Below are positions 24,747 to 32,942 of a DNA stretch of 64,000 nucleotides, one piece after another (within the stretch, counting starts at the first letter, position 1; the number at the start of each line of letters is the position of its first letter). The position numbers and the translations under genes were made by a program. Origin of the DNA: CAIKMD01 sp963729935 (GTDB lineage: Bacteria > Pseudomonadota > Alphaproteobacteria > ATCC43930 > CGMCC-115725); assembly GCA_963729935.1 (NCBI GenBank), contig CAVSPW010000005.1:248001-312000 (forward strand). Reading direction: 5' to 3'. The notes under the pieces were generated by a model that searched no databases, was not told the origin of the DNA, and worked only from the letters and a program-made list of their open reading frames with translations.

Positions 24747-24773
24747 CTTTCGGGTCGCGGATCACCTTATTAG
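24743..24773 (+). promoter_or_regulatory. Likely rnpB promoter
   Basis: TTGACT at 24743-24748 and TATTAG at 24768-24773 resemble -35 and -10 hexamers, separated by 19 bp. The RNase P RNA is expected to start at about 24781, 7-8 bp past the -10. The -35 overlaps the stop codon of the amidase gene. The spacer is longer than ideal, so the assignment is moderate. Confidence 0.5.
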
Positions 24774-24780
24774 GCCTCAT

Positions 24781-25175
24781 GCCAGACGGCCGGATGACCG
24801 CCCTTCGCTGCGAAGCGGGGGGAGGAAAGTCCGGGCTCCACGGAAGCACGGTGCCGGGTAACGCCCGGCGGGGGCGACCCTAGGGAAAGTGCCACAGAAA
24901 CATACCGCCAATCCCTTCAAGGGTTTCGTGCCCTTGCGGGGCGGCAAGGGTGAAATGGTGCGGTAAGAGCGCACCGCGCTTCCGGCAACGGCGGCGGCAG
25001 GGCAAACCCCACCGGGAGCAAGACCAAGTAGGGACGGCAGAGCCGCAAGGCTCAGGCGAGTTTCCGCGCCGCCATCCGGGTCGGTCGCGCGAGGCGCCCG
25101 GTAACGGGCGTCCCAGATGAATGGTCATCCACCGCTTTCGGGCGGGGACAGAACCCGGCTTATAGGCCGTCTGGC
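24781..25175 (+). ncRNA. rnpB: RNase P RNA (bacterial type A)
   Basis: About 395 nt. The ends pair as helix P1: GCCAGACGGC (24781-24790) with GCCGTCTGGC (25166-25175). Conserved core blocks are present in order: GGAGGAAAGTCCGGGCTCCA (the 5' strand of P4 and J3/4), ACAGAAACATACCGCC, a GGTGAAATGGTGCGGTAAGA segment, AGAGCGCACCG, GCAAACCCCACCGGGAGCAA with GACCAAGTAGGG, and near the 3' end the ACAGAACCCGGCTTATAGGC strand that closes P4 and P2. It is the catalytic RNA that matures tRNA 5' ends. It lies in the intergenic region between the amidase gene and mraZ, with a plausible own promoter. Confidence 0.96.
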
Positions 25176-25185
25176 ATCGTTTTAA

Positions 25186-25271
25186 GCCATGCATTGCGCG
25201 CATGGCGTACGCATCATGCGTCAAATAAGAACATTACAGGAACTCCGAAATATTTCGACCTTTACTCGGAG
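25186..25271. repeat. Cluster of small palindromes between rnpB and mraZ
   Basis: Four dyads in under 90 bp: GCCATGC-N7-GCATGGC (25186-25206), ACGCAT-C-ATGCGT (25209-25221), the perfect 12-mer CGAAATATTTCG (25246-25257), and CTCCGA/TCGGAG (25243-25248 with 25266-25271). The first two could end rnpB transcription, although no T-run follows. The others may be operators or fold in the mraZ leader or upstream region. Confidence 0.45.
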
Positions 25272-25327
25272 GCCGGAGATTTTCTTGCCCGATTTCAGCC
25301 TAAGCAACGAATTATATTGCCAATAAA

Positions 25328-25369
25328 TTGACAGCCCATGATCTCCCATGATATCCCAATTAGTCCCAT
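25328..25369 (+). promoter_or_regulatory. mraZ (dcw) promoter with four MraZ-box-like repeats
   Basis: A consensus -35 TTGACA at 25328-25333 is followed at 16-17 bp by a weak -10 (GATATC or ATATCC). Four CCCA cores start at 25335, 25345, 25355 and 25365, exactly 10 bp apart, each with a 5-bp spacer: CCCAT, CCCAT, CCCAA, CCCAT. Read on the other strand these are TGGG repeats with helical periodicity, the known form of the MraZ operator. They cover the -35/-10 spacer and the start region, which fits autorepression of the dcw operon by MraZ. Confidence 0.82.
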
Positions 25370-25450
25370 GAGCGGGGGGCTAGGCATGGCGGCGGATGCC
25401 GAGCGCCGGGACGTTTGGCGGGGCGTCGTCGGAACTCTGGGGAAGCGGAT

Positions 25451-25906
25451 TTGGCGTCGTTTGCATCGACGTTCACCAACAAAATCGACAGCAAGGGACG
25501 GCTCTCCGTCCCGGCGAGTTTTCGTGCCGCCTTGCTTGGCCAAAGTTTCAACGGAATCATCACCTTTCCCTCATTCGACCTTCCGGCGCTCGAAGCGGGC
25601 GGCATGGAGCGCGTCGAGGAGTTGATGGCGCAAGCCGACGCGCTCGAGGAGTACTCGCCCAATCACCGCGCTCTCACCGCATTGTTGTCGGACGTGGTCC
25701 AAGTTCCGTTCGACAGCGAAGGCCGCATCATACTCCCGCCACAGCTGCTCGCGCATGCCGGAATCACCGACCACGCCGCCTTTGCGGGGCGCGGCCACAC
25801 TTTCGAGATCTGGGAGCCTGGGCAGCTGCAGCGCCATCAGGAGGACATGCGGAAATACGCCCGCGAAAACCACCTCAGGCTGCCGCCGCGCAGAATGCCG
25901 AAATGA
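25451..25906 (+). CDS. mraZ: Transcriptional regulator MraZ
   Basis: A 151-residue protein with two MraZ/AbrB-like repeats: FTNKIDSKGRLSVPASFR in the first and VQVPFDSEGRIILPPQLLAHA in the second, each with the conserved D-x-x-GR. MraZ forms rings that bind TGGG repeats upstream of its own operon. The start is the TTG at 25451, where homology begins (ASFASTFTNKID) with GGGGAAGCGG just before it; the open frame extends 12 codons further upstream. It heads the dcw cluster and its last codons overlap rsmH (ATGA). Confidence 0.93.
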   Translation: MASFASTFTNKIDSKGRLSVPASFRAALLGQSFNGIITFPSFDLPALEAGGMERVEELMAQADALEEYSPNHRALTALLSDVVQVPFDSEGRIILPPQLLAHAGITDHAAFAGRGHTFEIWEPGQLQRHQEDMRKYARENHLRLPPRRMPK

Positions 25907-26844
25907 ATGCGCCGCTGAGCCATATTCCCGTTCTGCTCGCCGAGGTGATCGCGGCCATGGCGCCGCGCGATGGCGGGGTCTATCTCGACGGCACCTTCGG
26001 GCGCGGCGGTTACAGCGAAGCGCTGTTGCGCAGCGCGGCCTGCCGCGTGGTCGCGTTCGATCGCGATCCCGAGGCGGTCCGACAGGGCGACGCGCTGAAG
26101 CAGCTTTACGCCGACCGGCTGACCCTGATCGAAGGGCGCTTCAGCGAGATGGAGCAATTGCTGAGGCCCTTGGGGCTGTCGCGCCTGGCGGGGATTGCGC
26201 TCGATCTCGGCGTTTCATCGATGCAGATCGACGATCCCGCGCGCGGATTTTCATTCCGCATCGACGGTCCGCTGGATATGCGCATGGGCCCGGACGGCCA
26301 ATCGGCGGCCGATCTCGTCAACAGCGCGCCCGAGGAAGAGCTCGCGGCGATCATCCGCGACTACGGCGAAGAACGCTTCGCGCGCCGCATCGCACGCGCG
26401 ATCGTGGCCGCCCGCCCGCTCCGTCGCACCGCCCAGCTCGCGGCGATCGTGCGGCGCGTGGTTCCGGAATCGGGCGGCATCGATCCGGCGACGCGCACTT
26501 TCCAGGCGCTGCGCATCGCGGTCAATGACGAGCTCAACGAGCTCGACCGCGGATTGGCGGCCGCCGAGCGCATGCTCGAACCCGGCGGCCGGCTGGTGGT
26601 CGTTGCGTTCCACTCGCTCGAAGATCGCCGCGTCAAATCCTTCCTACGCTTGCGCAGCGCCGCCGCGCCCGGAACGAGTCGGCACCTGCCGGGCCAGCGC
26701 CAGGCCGCACCGAGCTTCCACCTCCTCGGCCGCAAACCCGTGAAGCCCCGCGCCGAGGAGATCGCCCGCAACCCGCGCGCCCGCTCGGCGCGGCTGCGCG
26801 CCGCCGAGCGCACCGACGCGCCCGCCTGGGGAGAAGCCGCATGA
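25903..26844 (+). CDS. rsmH: 16S rRNA (cytosine-1402-N4)-methyltransferase RsmH
   Basis: A 313-residue SAM-dependent methyltransferase that modifies C1402 in the ribosomal P site. SHIPVLLAEVI, YLDGTFGRGGYSEALL (SAM loop), LDLGVSSMQIDDPARGFSF and FHSLEDRRVKSFLR are the family's conserved blocks. The C terminus is basic (RNPRARSARLRAAER), as usual. The 4-bp overlap with mraZ upstream and with ftsL downstream fixes both ends and shows tight co-translation. Confidence 0.97.
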   Translation: MNAPLSHIPVLLAEVIAAMAPRDGGVYLDGTFGRGGYSEALLRSAACRVVAFDRDPEAVRQGDALKQLYADRLTLIEGRFSEMEQLLRPLGLSRLAGIALDLGVSSMQIDDPARGFSFRIDGPLDMRMGPDGQSAADLVNSAPEEELAAIIRDYGEERFARRIARAIVAARPLRRTAQLAAIVRRVVPESGGIDPATRTFQALRIAVNDELNELDRGLAAAERMLEPGGRLVVVAFHSLEDRRVKSFLRLRSAAAPGTSRHLPGQRQAAPSFHLLGRKPVKPRAEEIARNPRARSARLRAAERTDAPAWGEAA

Positions 26845-27239
26845 TCCGTCCGGGAACGGTCATTTGGCTCGTGCTGGTCATCGTCGTGGGTTACGCGATG
26901 TTCCAGGTCAAATACGAGGTCATGCGGCAAGAGGATACGCTCGCGCAGCTCAATCGGCAGATCACCGAGGGCCGCGAGCGGATACGCGTTCTCGATGCCG
27001 AGTGGAGCTACCTCACGCGGCCGGATCGCCTCAATCGCCTCGCCGCCCGCTACCTCGATTTGAGCCCGATCGGCTCCGCGCAAATCGTCGCCTTGAGCGC
27101 GGTGCCGGAACGCGCGGACGCGCCGCCGGCGCTTGTCTCGAACCGCACGCCGCCATCCCCGTCGATTGCGCCGGGCCCGACCGTGACCATCCAGCCGGGC
27201 GCAGAATTCGCCACCGCCATTTCGGGTATCGAGCCATGA
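26841..27239 (+). CDS. ftsL: Cell division protein FtsL
   Basis: A 132-residue bitopic membrane protein: one N-terminal helix (VIWLVLVIVVGYAMFQVKYE), then a coiled coil with a leucine-zipper-like stretch (EDTLAQLNRQITEGRERIRV) and the RPDRLNRLAARYLDLSPI segment characteristic of FtsL. The last 40 residues are Pro-rich. It acts with FtsB and FtsQ to activate septal wall synthesis by FtsW and FtsI. It overlaps rsmH and ftsI by 4 bp each. Confidence 0.93.
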   Translation: MIRPGTVIWLVLVIVVGYAMFQVKYEVMRQEDTLAQLNRQITEGRERIRVLDAEWSYLTRPDRLNRLAARYLDLSPIGSAQIVALSAVPERADAPPALVSNRTPPSPSIAPGPTVTIQPGAEFATAISGIEP

Positions 27240-28990
27240 AGACCGCCGCGCCGCCCGAGCCCAACCCTTGCCGGCCGCGCCACTTCAAGCCCGGTCCTTG
27301 CGGGCCGGCGCCGCAGGAGGGCCCGGCCAAGCAGGTGCTCGAGACCAGTCATACGCGGCTCCTCATCACGGGCGCCCTCATCGGCCTCGCCTTTCTCGTC
27401 ATCGGCGGACGCCTCATCGAGGTCGCCGGCTTCAAGAGCGACGACGCGCGATTGGCCCATGTCGTTCCCGCGGCCCACACGCTCGCCGGCCGTGCCGATA
27501 TCGTCGACCGCAATGGCACGCTGCTCGCGACCACCTTGCAGACACCATCGCTTTATGCGGACCCCAAGGAAGTCCTGAACGCGCGCGACACGGCGCACAA
27601 GCTCGTCGGCGTTCTGCCCGATCTCAACGAGGCCGAGATCTACGCGAGGCTGACCGCGGATAAGAATCGGAGCTTCGTCTGGCTGAAGCGCCACCTCACG
27701 CCGCGGCAGCAGAATGCGGTCAACCGGCTCGGCCTCCCGGGCATCGATTTCCAACCCGAGGATCAGCGCTTCTATCCCCAGGCCAATACCGTCGCGCATG
27801 TCGTGGGCTATGTCGGAGTCGACAACAAGGGACTGGCCGGCATCGAGCGCGGCTTCGACGACGTCCTGCGCAGCCGGCGCCAGCCCCTGGAGCTTTCGAT
27901 CGATCTGCGCGTGCAGGCGATCTTGCGCGAGGAAATCGCGCGCCAGGTCGCGGAATTCAAAGCCGTCGGCGGCAGCGGAATCATCATGGACGTGAACACG
28001 GGCGAGGTCGTCGCTCTGGTCTCGCTGCCCGATTTCGACCCCAACGATCCGACCGCCGCGCCGACGGACAATCGCTTCAATCGCGTGACGCTCGGTACCT
28101 ACGAGATCGGATCGGTCTTCAAGATCTTCACCGTCGCGATGGCGCTCGACGAGCACGTGACCTCGATGACCGGCGGCTACGACGCCACCAACCCGATCAA
28201 GATCGGTCGCTTCACCATCCACGACGATCACGCCCAGCGGCGCTGGCTGTCGGTGCCGGAAATCTTCATGTACTCGTCGAATATCGGCGCGGCGAAAATG
28301 GCGCTCGATGTCGGCGGCGACCGCCAGCGCGACTTTCTCGACCGCCTGGGGCTGCTGCGCGCGCCAAAATTCGAATTGCCGGAGGTGGCGGCGCCGCTGG
28401 TCCCTTCGGTCTGGCGGCCGGTCAACACGATGACCATCGGATTCGGCCACGGCATTTCGGTGAGCCCGCTGCAGATCGCGTCCGCCGTCAGCGCCGTCGT
28501 CAATGGCGGCGTTCTTCACCGCGCGACTTTGCTGAAGCTCCCGCCGGGCGAGCCGGTCACGGGCCAGCGCGTGCTCTCGCCCGAGACCTCCGTCGAGATG
28601 CGCAAATTGTTGCGGCTCGTCGTTGAAAAAGGCACCGGCAAACTGGCCGAAGCGCCGGGCTACCTCATCGGCGGCAAGACCGGAACGGCCGAGAAGGTCG
28701 TCGGGCAACGCTACGCCACCCATTCGCTCATTTCATCCTTCGCCGGGGTCTTCCCGGTCAACGATCCGCGCTATTTCGTGATGATCTCGATCGACGAACC
28801 TCACGGCGACGCCAAGACATCGGGCTATGCCACCGGCGGCTGGGTCGCCGCGCCGGGCGTCTCGCGCACGGTCGAGCGGATGGCTTCGCTGGTCGGAATC
28901 CAACCAATTGACGAAGATTCGCCCGATATTCGCCGTTCTTTGATGGTCGCCTTGCCGACACCATCGGGGCGGAAATTTGCGTCTAACTGA
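27236..28990 (+). CDS. ftsI: Septal peptidoglycan transpeptidase FtsI (PBP3)
   Basis: A 584-residue class B penicillin-binding protein. A Pro-rich cytoplasmic N terminus is followed by a membrane helix (LLITGALIGLAFLVIGGRLI), the pedestal domain (ADIVDRNGTLLATTL), and a transpeptidase domain with the catalytic triad: S293-V-F-K296, S-S-N in YSSNIGAAKM, and K481-T-G in GGKTGTAEK. It crosslinks peptidoglycan at the division site in partnership with FtsW. The stop overlaps the start of murE by 14 bp. Confidence 0.97.
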   Translation: MKTAAPPEPNPCRPRHFKPGPCGPAPQEGPAKQVLETSHTRLLITGALIGLAFLVIGGRLIEVAGFKSDDARLAHVVPAAHTLAGRADIVDRNGTLLATTLQTPSLYADPKEVLNARDTAHKLVGVLPDLNEAEIYARLTADKNRSFVWLKRHLTPRQQNAVNRLGLPGIDFQPEDQRFYPQANTVAHVVGYVGVDNKGLAGIERGFDDVLRSRRQPLELSIDLRVQAILREEIARQVAEFKAVGGSGIIMDVNTGEVVALVSLPDFDPNDPTAAPTDNRFNRVTLGTYEIGSVFKIFTVAMALDEHVTSMTGGYDATNPIKIGRFTIHDDHAQRRWLSVPEIFMYSSNIGAAKMALDVGGDRQRDFLDRLGLLRAPKFELPEVAAPLVPSVWRPVNTMTIGFGHGISVSPLQIASAVSAVVNGGVLHRATLLKLPPGEPVTGQRVLSPETSVEMRKLLRLVVEKGTGKLAEAPGYLIGGKTGTAEKVVGQRYATHSLISSFAGVFPVNDPRYFVMISIDEPHGDAKTSGYATGGWVAAPGVSRTVERMASLVGIQPIDEDSPDIRRSLMVALPTPSGRKFASN

Positions 28991-30428
28991 ACTCATGGAC
29001 GGGGGAACCGCTCCGCGCATCCCGGCGCCGGCGCGCGAGGCCGACATTATCGGCCTCACGGCGGATTCGCGCGAGGTCAAACCGGGGTTTCTCTTCGCCG
29101 CGCTCGCCGGCAACCGCGCCGACGGCAAGCGCTTCATCGAGGAGGCGATCGCAAAGGGCGCCGCCGCCATCCTGACCGATGCGGCGGGGCCGGCGGAGCA
29201 GCGCATTCCGGTCATCGTCGATGCCAATCCGCGCCGCCGCCTGGCGCTGATGGCGGCGCGCTTTTACGCGCCCGCGCCCGAGACCATCGCCGCCGTCACC
29301 GGCACCAACGGCAAGACCTCGGTCACCGTCTTCCTGCGACAGATCTGGGAGCAACTCGGCGCCCGTGCCGCGAGCTTCGGCACCATCGGCATCTTCGGGC
29401 CCGGAATCGAGCGGCCGGGCAGCCTCACGACGCCCGACCCGGTGACCCTTCACCGCGAATTGCACGATCTCGCCGTCGCCGGAATCGATCACGTCGCGCT
29501 CGAAGCCTCGAGCCACGGCCTCGATCAATTCCGCCTCGACGGGCTCGCGCTGAAGGCCGCCGCCTTCACCAATCTGACGCGCGATCACCTCGACTATCAC
29601 CGCGACATGGAATCCTATCTCACCGCCAAGGCGCGGCTCTTCACCGAGCTTCTGCCGCGGGACGGCACGGCGGTCTTCAACATCGACGCCAGCCAGACCG
29701 CGCGCCTCTCGATGCTGGCCCGCGCGCGCGGCCAGCGTATCCTCACCTATGGGCGCAACCCCGCCGCCGATCTGTGGCTGTCGGACGCGTTGCCCGAAGG
29801 CATCGGGCAACGCATCCGCTTCTCGGGGCTCGGCGAAAAGCGCGACGTCGTCGTGCCTTTGCTCGGCGCCTTTCAAGCCTATAACGCACTCGCCGCCGCC
29901 TGCCTCGCCATCGCCTGCGGCGCACCGCCCGCTTCGGTCCTCGACAAAATCGGCGCGCTCACCGGCGTGCCCGGACGGATGCAGCGCATCGGCGACGCGC
30001 CGGTCCTGGTCGATTACGCGCACACGCCGGATGCGCTCGAGACCGCGCTCAACGCGTTGCGCCCCTTCTGTAAGGGAAAGCTGATCGTCGTCTTCGGTTG
30101 CGGCGGCGATCGGGATGCCGGCAAGCGGCCGCAAATGGGCGCGCTCGCGCAAAAGCTCGCCGACCGCGTCATCGTCACCGACGACAATCCGCGCGGCGAG
30201 GATCCGGCGTTGATCCGGCGCGCCATCCTCGCGGCCTGCCCGAAGGCACAAGAAATCGGCGACCGCGCCGCGGCGATCCGCGCGGCGATCGGGATGATGG
30301 CGGCCGGCGACGTCGTGCTCATCGCCGGCAAGGGCCATGAACGCGGCCAGATCGTCGGCGCCAAGACCACGCCCTTCGACGATGCGGAAGTGGCTCGGGC
30401 CGTGCTGGGCGGCGGGGGCCCCGAATGA
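28977..30428 (+). CDS. murE: UDP-MurNAc-tripeptide synthetase MurE (meso-DAP adding)
   Basis: A 483-residue Mur ligase with ATP loop TGTNGKTSVTVF, the LEASSHGLDQFRLDGL block and the C-terminal DNPR motif (TDDNPRGEDP) that reads meso-diaminopimelate rather than lysine. This predicts a meso-DAP peptidoglycan, as in other proteobacteria. TTG 28977 (RLTELM) was chosen because family members start there; it lies inside the 3' end of ftsI. It overlaps murF by 4 bp. Confidence 0.96.
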   Translation: MRLTELMDGGTAPRIPAPAREADIIGLTADSREVKPGFLFAALAGNRADGKRFIEEAIAKGAAAILTDAAGPAEQRIPVIVDANPRRRLALMAARFYAPAPETIAAVTGTNGKTSVTVFLRQIWEQLGARAASFGTIGIFGPGIERPGSLTTPDPVTLHRELHDLAVAGIDHVALEASSHGLDQFRLDGLALKAAAFTNLTRDHLDYHRDMESYLTAKARLFTELLPRDGTAVFNIDASQTARLSMLARARGQRILTYGRNPAADLWLSDALPEGIGQRIRFSGLGEKRDVVVPLLGAFQAYNALAAACLAIACGAPPASVLDKIGALTGVPGRMQRIGDAPVLVDYAHTPDALETALNALRPFCKGKLIVVFGCGGDRDAGKRPQMGALAQKLADRVIVTDDNPRGEDPALIRRAILAACPKAQEIGDRAAAIRAAIGMMAAGDVVLIAGKGHERGQIVGAKTTPFDDAEVARAVLGGGGPE

Positions 30429-31840
30429 TGGCGCTGTGGAGCACGATGGAGGCCGCAACCGCGACCGGCGGCCAGGCGATCGGCGATTGGCGGGCGGCCG
30501 GCGTTTCGATCGACAGCCGCAGCGTCGCCGCAGGCGATCTTTTCGTCGCGCTGGTCGGACCCAATTTCGACGGCCACGATTTCGTCGCCGACGCGCTCAA
30601 GAGAGGCGCCGCCGCGGCAATCGTCGCCAAGCGTCCGCCGGGCCTGAGCGAATCCGCGCCGCTGCTGATGGTCGCCGACACCCAGCGCGCGCTCGAGGAT
30701 CTGGGACGCGCGGCGCGGGCGCGGGCGCAAGGCAAGATCATCGCCGTCACCGGCAGCGTCGGAAAGACCGGCACCAAGGAAGCGCTCAAATACGCGCTCG
30801 AGCGCCAAGGCCGGACCTTCGCGTCTTCCGGCAGCCTCAACAACCAATGGGGCGTGCCTTTGTCGCTCGCGCGCATGCCGCCCGACGCGCGCTATGGAAT
30901 TTTCGAGCTCGGCATGAATCATCCCGGCGAGATCGAGGGTTTGACCCGCCTGGTGAGACCCGATGTCGCGATCATCACCACCATCGAGCCGGCGCATCTC
31001 GGCTTCTTCCCTTCGGTCGAGGCGATCGCCGATGCCAAGGCGGAAATCTTCGCCGGCGTCGAGCCGAATGGCGCGGCCATCCTCAACCGCGACAACGCGT
31101 TCTATGACCGCCTCGCCGCCGCCGCCCGCGCGCGCGGGATCGCGCGCGTCCTGGGCTTCGGCGCCCACGAACTCGCTGCGGTGCGTCTCATCGATTGCCA
31201 CCTCTACGCCACCGCCAGCGCGGTCACCGCCGCGGCGATGGGCGAGACGATCGACTATTCCATCTCGCTCCCCGGCCGGCATTGGGTGATGAACAGCCTC
31301 GCCGTGCTCGCCGCCGTGAAGGCGGTGGGCGGCGATGTCGGCGCCGCGGCCGGCGCGATGGCGACGCTTTCGGCGCTCGAAGGGCGCGGCAGGCGCCATC
31401 GGCTCGATATTCCCGACGGCACGATCGAGTTGATCGACGAGAGCTACAATGCGAGCCCCGCTTCGATGCGCGCGGCCTTTGCCGTGCTCGGCGCGATCGA
31501 TCCGGGCCCAGGCGGGCGGCGCGTGGCCGTGCTCGGTTCGATGCTCGAGCTGGGACAAGAGTCGCAGCGCCACCACGCCGATCTCGCAAAACCGTTGCTC
31601 GACGCCGGTGTCGCGCTGGTCTTCACCTTGGGCGAGGAGATGCGCGCGCTCGACGCCGCGCTGCCGGCAAATCGCCGCGGCGGCCACGCCGCCAATGTCG
31701 CCGAACTCGCCGACTTGCTCGCCAAGCGGCTCCATCCCAATGACGTCGTCACGGTCAAGGGCTCGCATGGCAGCCGTCTCTACGAGCTGGTCGCGAAGCT
31801 CGTCGCGGCCACGGCGCCGGTTTTTGCGGCGAAAGGGTAG
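30425..31840 (+). CDS. murF: UDP-MurNAc-pentapeptide synthetase MurF
   Basis: A 471-residue Mur ligase that adds D-Ala-D-Ala to the UDP-MurNAc tripeptide. SIDSRSVAAGDLFVALVG is the N-terminal domain signature, ITGSVGKTGTKEALK is the ATP loop (with a Ser-Val before the GKTG), and ELGMNHPGEIEGLTRLVRPD is the conserved central block. ATGATG at 30425 overlaps the murE stop; 6 bp separate it from mraY. Confidence 0.96.
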   Translation: MMALWSTMEAATATGGQAIGDWRAAGVSIDSRSVAAGDLFVALVGPNFDGHDFVADALKRGAAAAIVAKRPPGLSESAPLLMVADTQRALEDLGRAARARAQGKIIAVTGSVGKTGTKEALKYALERQGRTFASSGSLNNQWGVPLSLARMPPDARYGIFELGMNHPGEIEGLTRLVRPDVAIITTIEPAHLGFFPSVEAIADAKAEIFAGVEPNGAAILNRDNAFYDRLAAAARARGIARVLGFGAHELAAVRLIDCHLYATASAVTAAAMGETIDYSISLPGRHWVMNSLAVLAAVKAVGGDVGAAAGAMATLSALEGRGRRHRLDIPDGTIELIDESYNASPASMRAAFAVLGAIDPGPGGRRVAVLGSMLELGQESQRHHADLAKPLLDAGVALVFTLGEEMRALDAALPANRRGGHAANVAELADLLAKRLHPNDVVTVKGSHGSRLYELVAKLVAATAPVFAAKG

Positions 31841-31846
31841 GCCAGC

Positions 31847-32935
31847 ATGTTGTTTCAAATTCTCCTGCCGCTGGCCGACCGGTTCGAACCGTTCAACATC
31901 TTCCGTTACCTGACCTTTCGCTCGGCCGGTGCGGTCGTGACGGCGCTCTTCATCGCCTTCATCTGCGGTCAGCCGATTATCAAGTGGCTGCGCTCGATTC
32001 AAAGCGAAGGCCAGCCGATCCGCACCGACGGGCCGGAGAGCCACCTCCTGGCCAAGAAGGGCACGCCCACCATGGGCGGGTTCCTGATCCTCCTGGCGCT
32101 CGTCATCTCGACCCTGCTCTGGGCCGATCTCAGCAATCTCTTCGTCTGGATAACGCTCTTCGTCACCGTGGGATTCGGCGCCGTCGGCTTCCTCGACGAT
32201 TACCGCAAGCTCTCCAGTCGCTCGCACAAGGGCCTGCCGGGACGCGTGCGGCTGCTCGCCGAGATCGCGATCGGCACCGTGGCCGCGGTGGCGGTCGTTT
32301 TCGTCACCCGGGCGCCGCTCGCGACCGCCTTCGCCGTGCCCTTCTTCAAGAGCGTGCTCGTCCAGCTCGGCTGGTTCATCGTGCCGGTCTCAGTCTTCGT
32401 CGTCACCGGCGCTTCGAACGCCGTCAACCTCACCGACGGGCTCGACGGGCTTGCGATCGTGCCGACCATGATCGCCGCGAGCTGCTTCATGCTGATCGCT
32501 TATCTCGTCGGCAACGTCGTTTTCGCCACCTACCTTCAGATCCAGCACGTGCCGGGCACCGGCGAGCTGGCGGTCTTTTGCGCCGCCATGGTCGGCGCCG
32601 GGCTGGGATTCCTCTGGTACAACGCGCCGCCGGCCATGGTCTTCATGGGCGATACCGGATCGCTCTCGATCGGCGCGGCACTCGGCATCGTCGCGGTCAT
32701 TACGAAGCACGAGCTGGTGCTCGCCATTATCGGCGGGCTCTTCGTGCTCGAGACCATATCGGTGATCGTTCAGGTCGCGAGCTTCAAGCTCACCGGCAAG
32801 CGCGTCTTCCGCATGGCGCCGCTGCATCATCATTTCGAGCGCAAGGGTTGGCAGGAGCCGACCATCGTCATCCGTTTCTGGATCATCGCCTCGATCCTCG
32901 CGATCGCCGGGCTTTCGACCTTGAAGTTGCGGTGA
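31847..32935 (+). CDS. mraY: Phospho-MurNAc-pentapeptide transferase MraY
   Basis: A 362-residue polytopic membrane enzyme with ten helices, transferring phospho-MurNAc-pentapeptide to undecaprenyl phosphate to make lipid I. Conserved residues are seen in KKGTPTMGG, GFLDDYRKL (the Mg2+/lipid Asp pair), NLTDGLDGLAI and the C-terminal PLHHHFERKGW. Size and position are standard for the dcw cluster. Confidence 0.97.
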   Translation: MLFQILLPLADRFEPFNIFRYLTFRSAGAVVTALFIAFICGQPIIKWLRSIQSEGQPIRTDGPESHLLAKKGTPTMGGFLILLALVISTLLWADLSNLFVWITLFVTVGFGAVGFLDDYRKLSSRSHKGLPGRVRLLAEIAIGTVAAVAVVFVTRAPLATAFAVPFFKSVLVQLGWFIVPVSVFVVTGASNAVNLTDGLDGLAIVPTMIAASCFMLIAYLVGNVVFATYLQIQHVPGTGELAVFCAAMVGAGLGFLWYNAPPAMVFMGDTGSLSIGAALGIVAVITKHELVLAIIGGLFVLETISVIVQVASFKLTGKRVFRMAPLHHHFERKGWQEPTIVIRFWIIASILAIAGLSTLKLR

Positions 32936-32942
32936 GGGCGCG

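Noticed and set aside
30014..32227. Long minus-strand open frame opposite murE, murF and mraY
   Set aside because: Antisense shadow of essential genes with clear motifs; no domain recognised.
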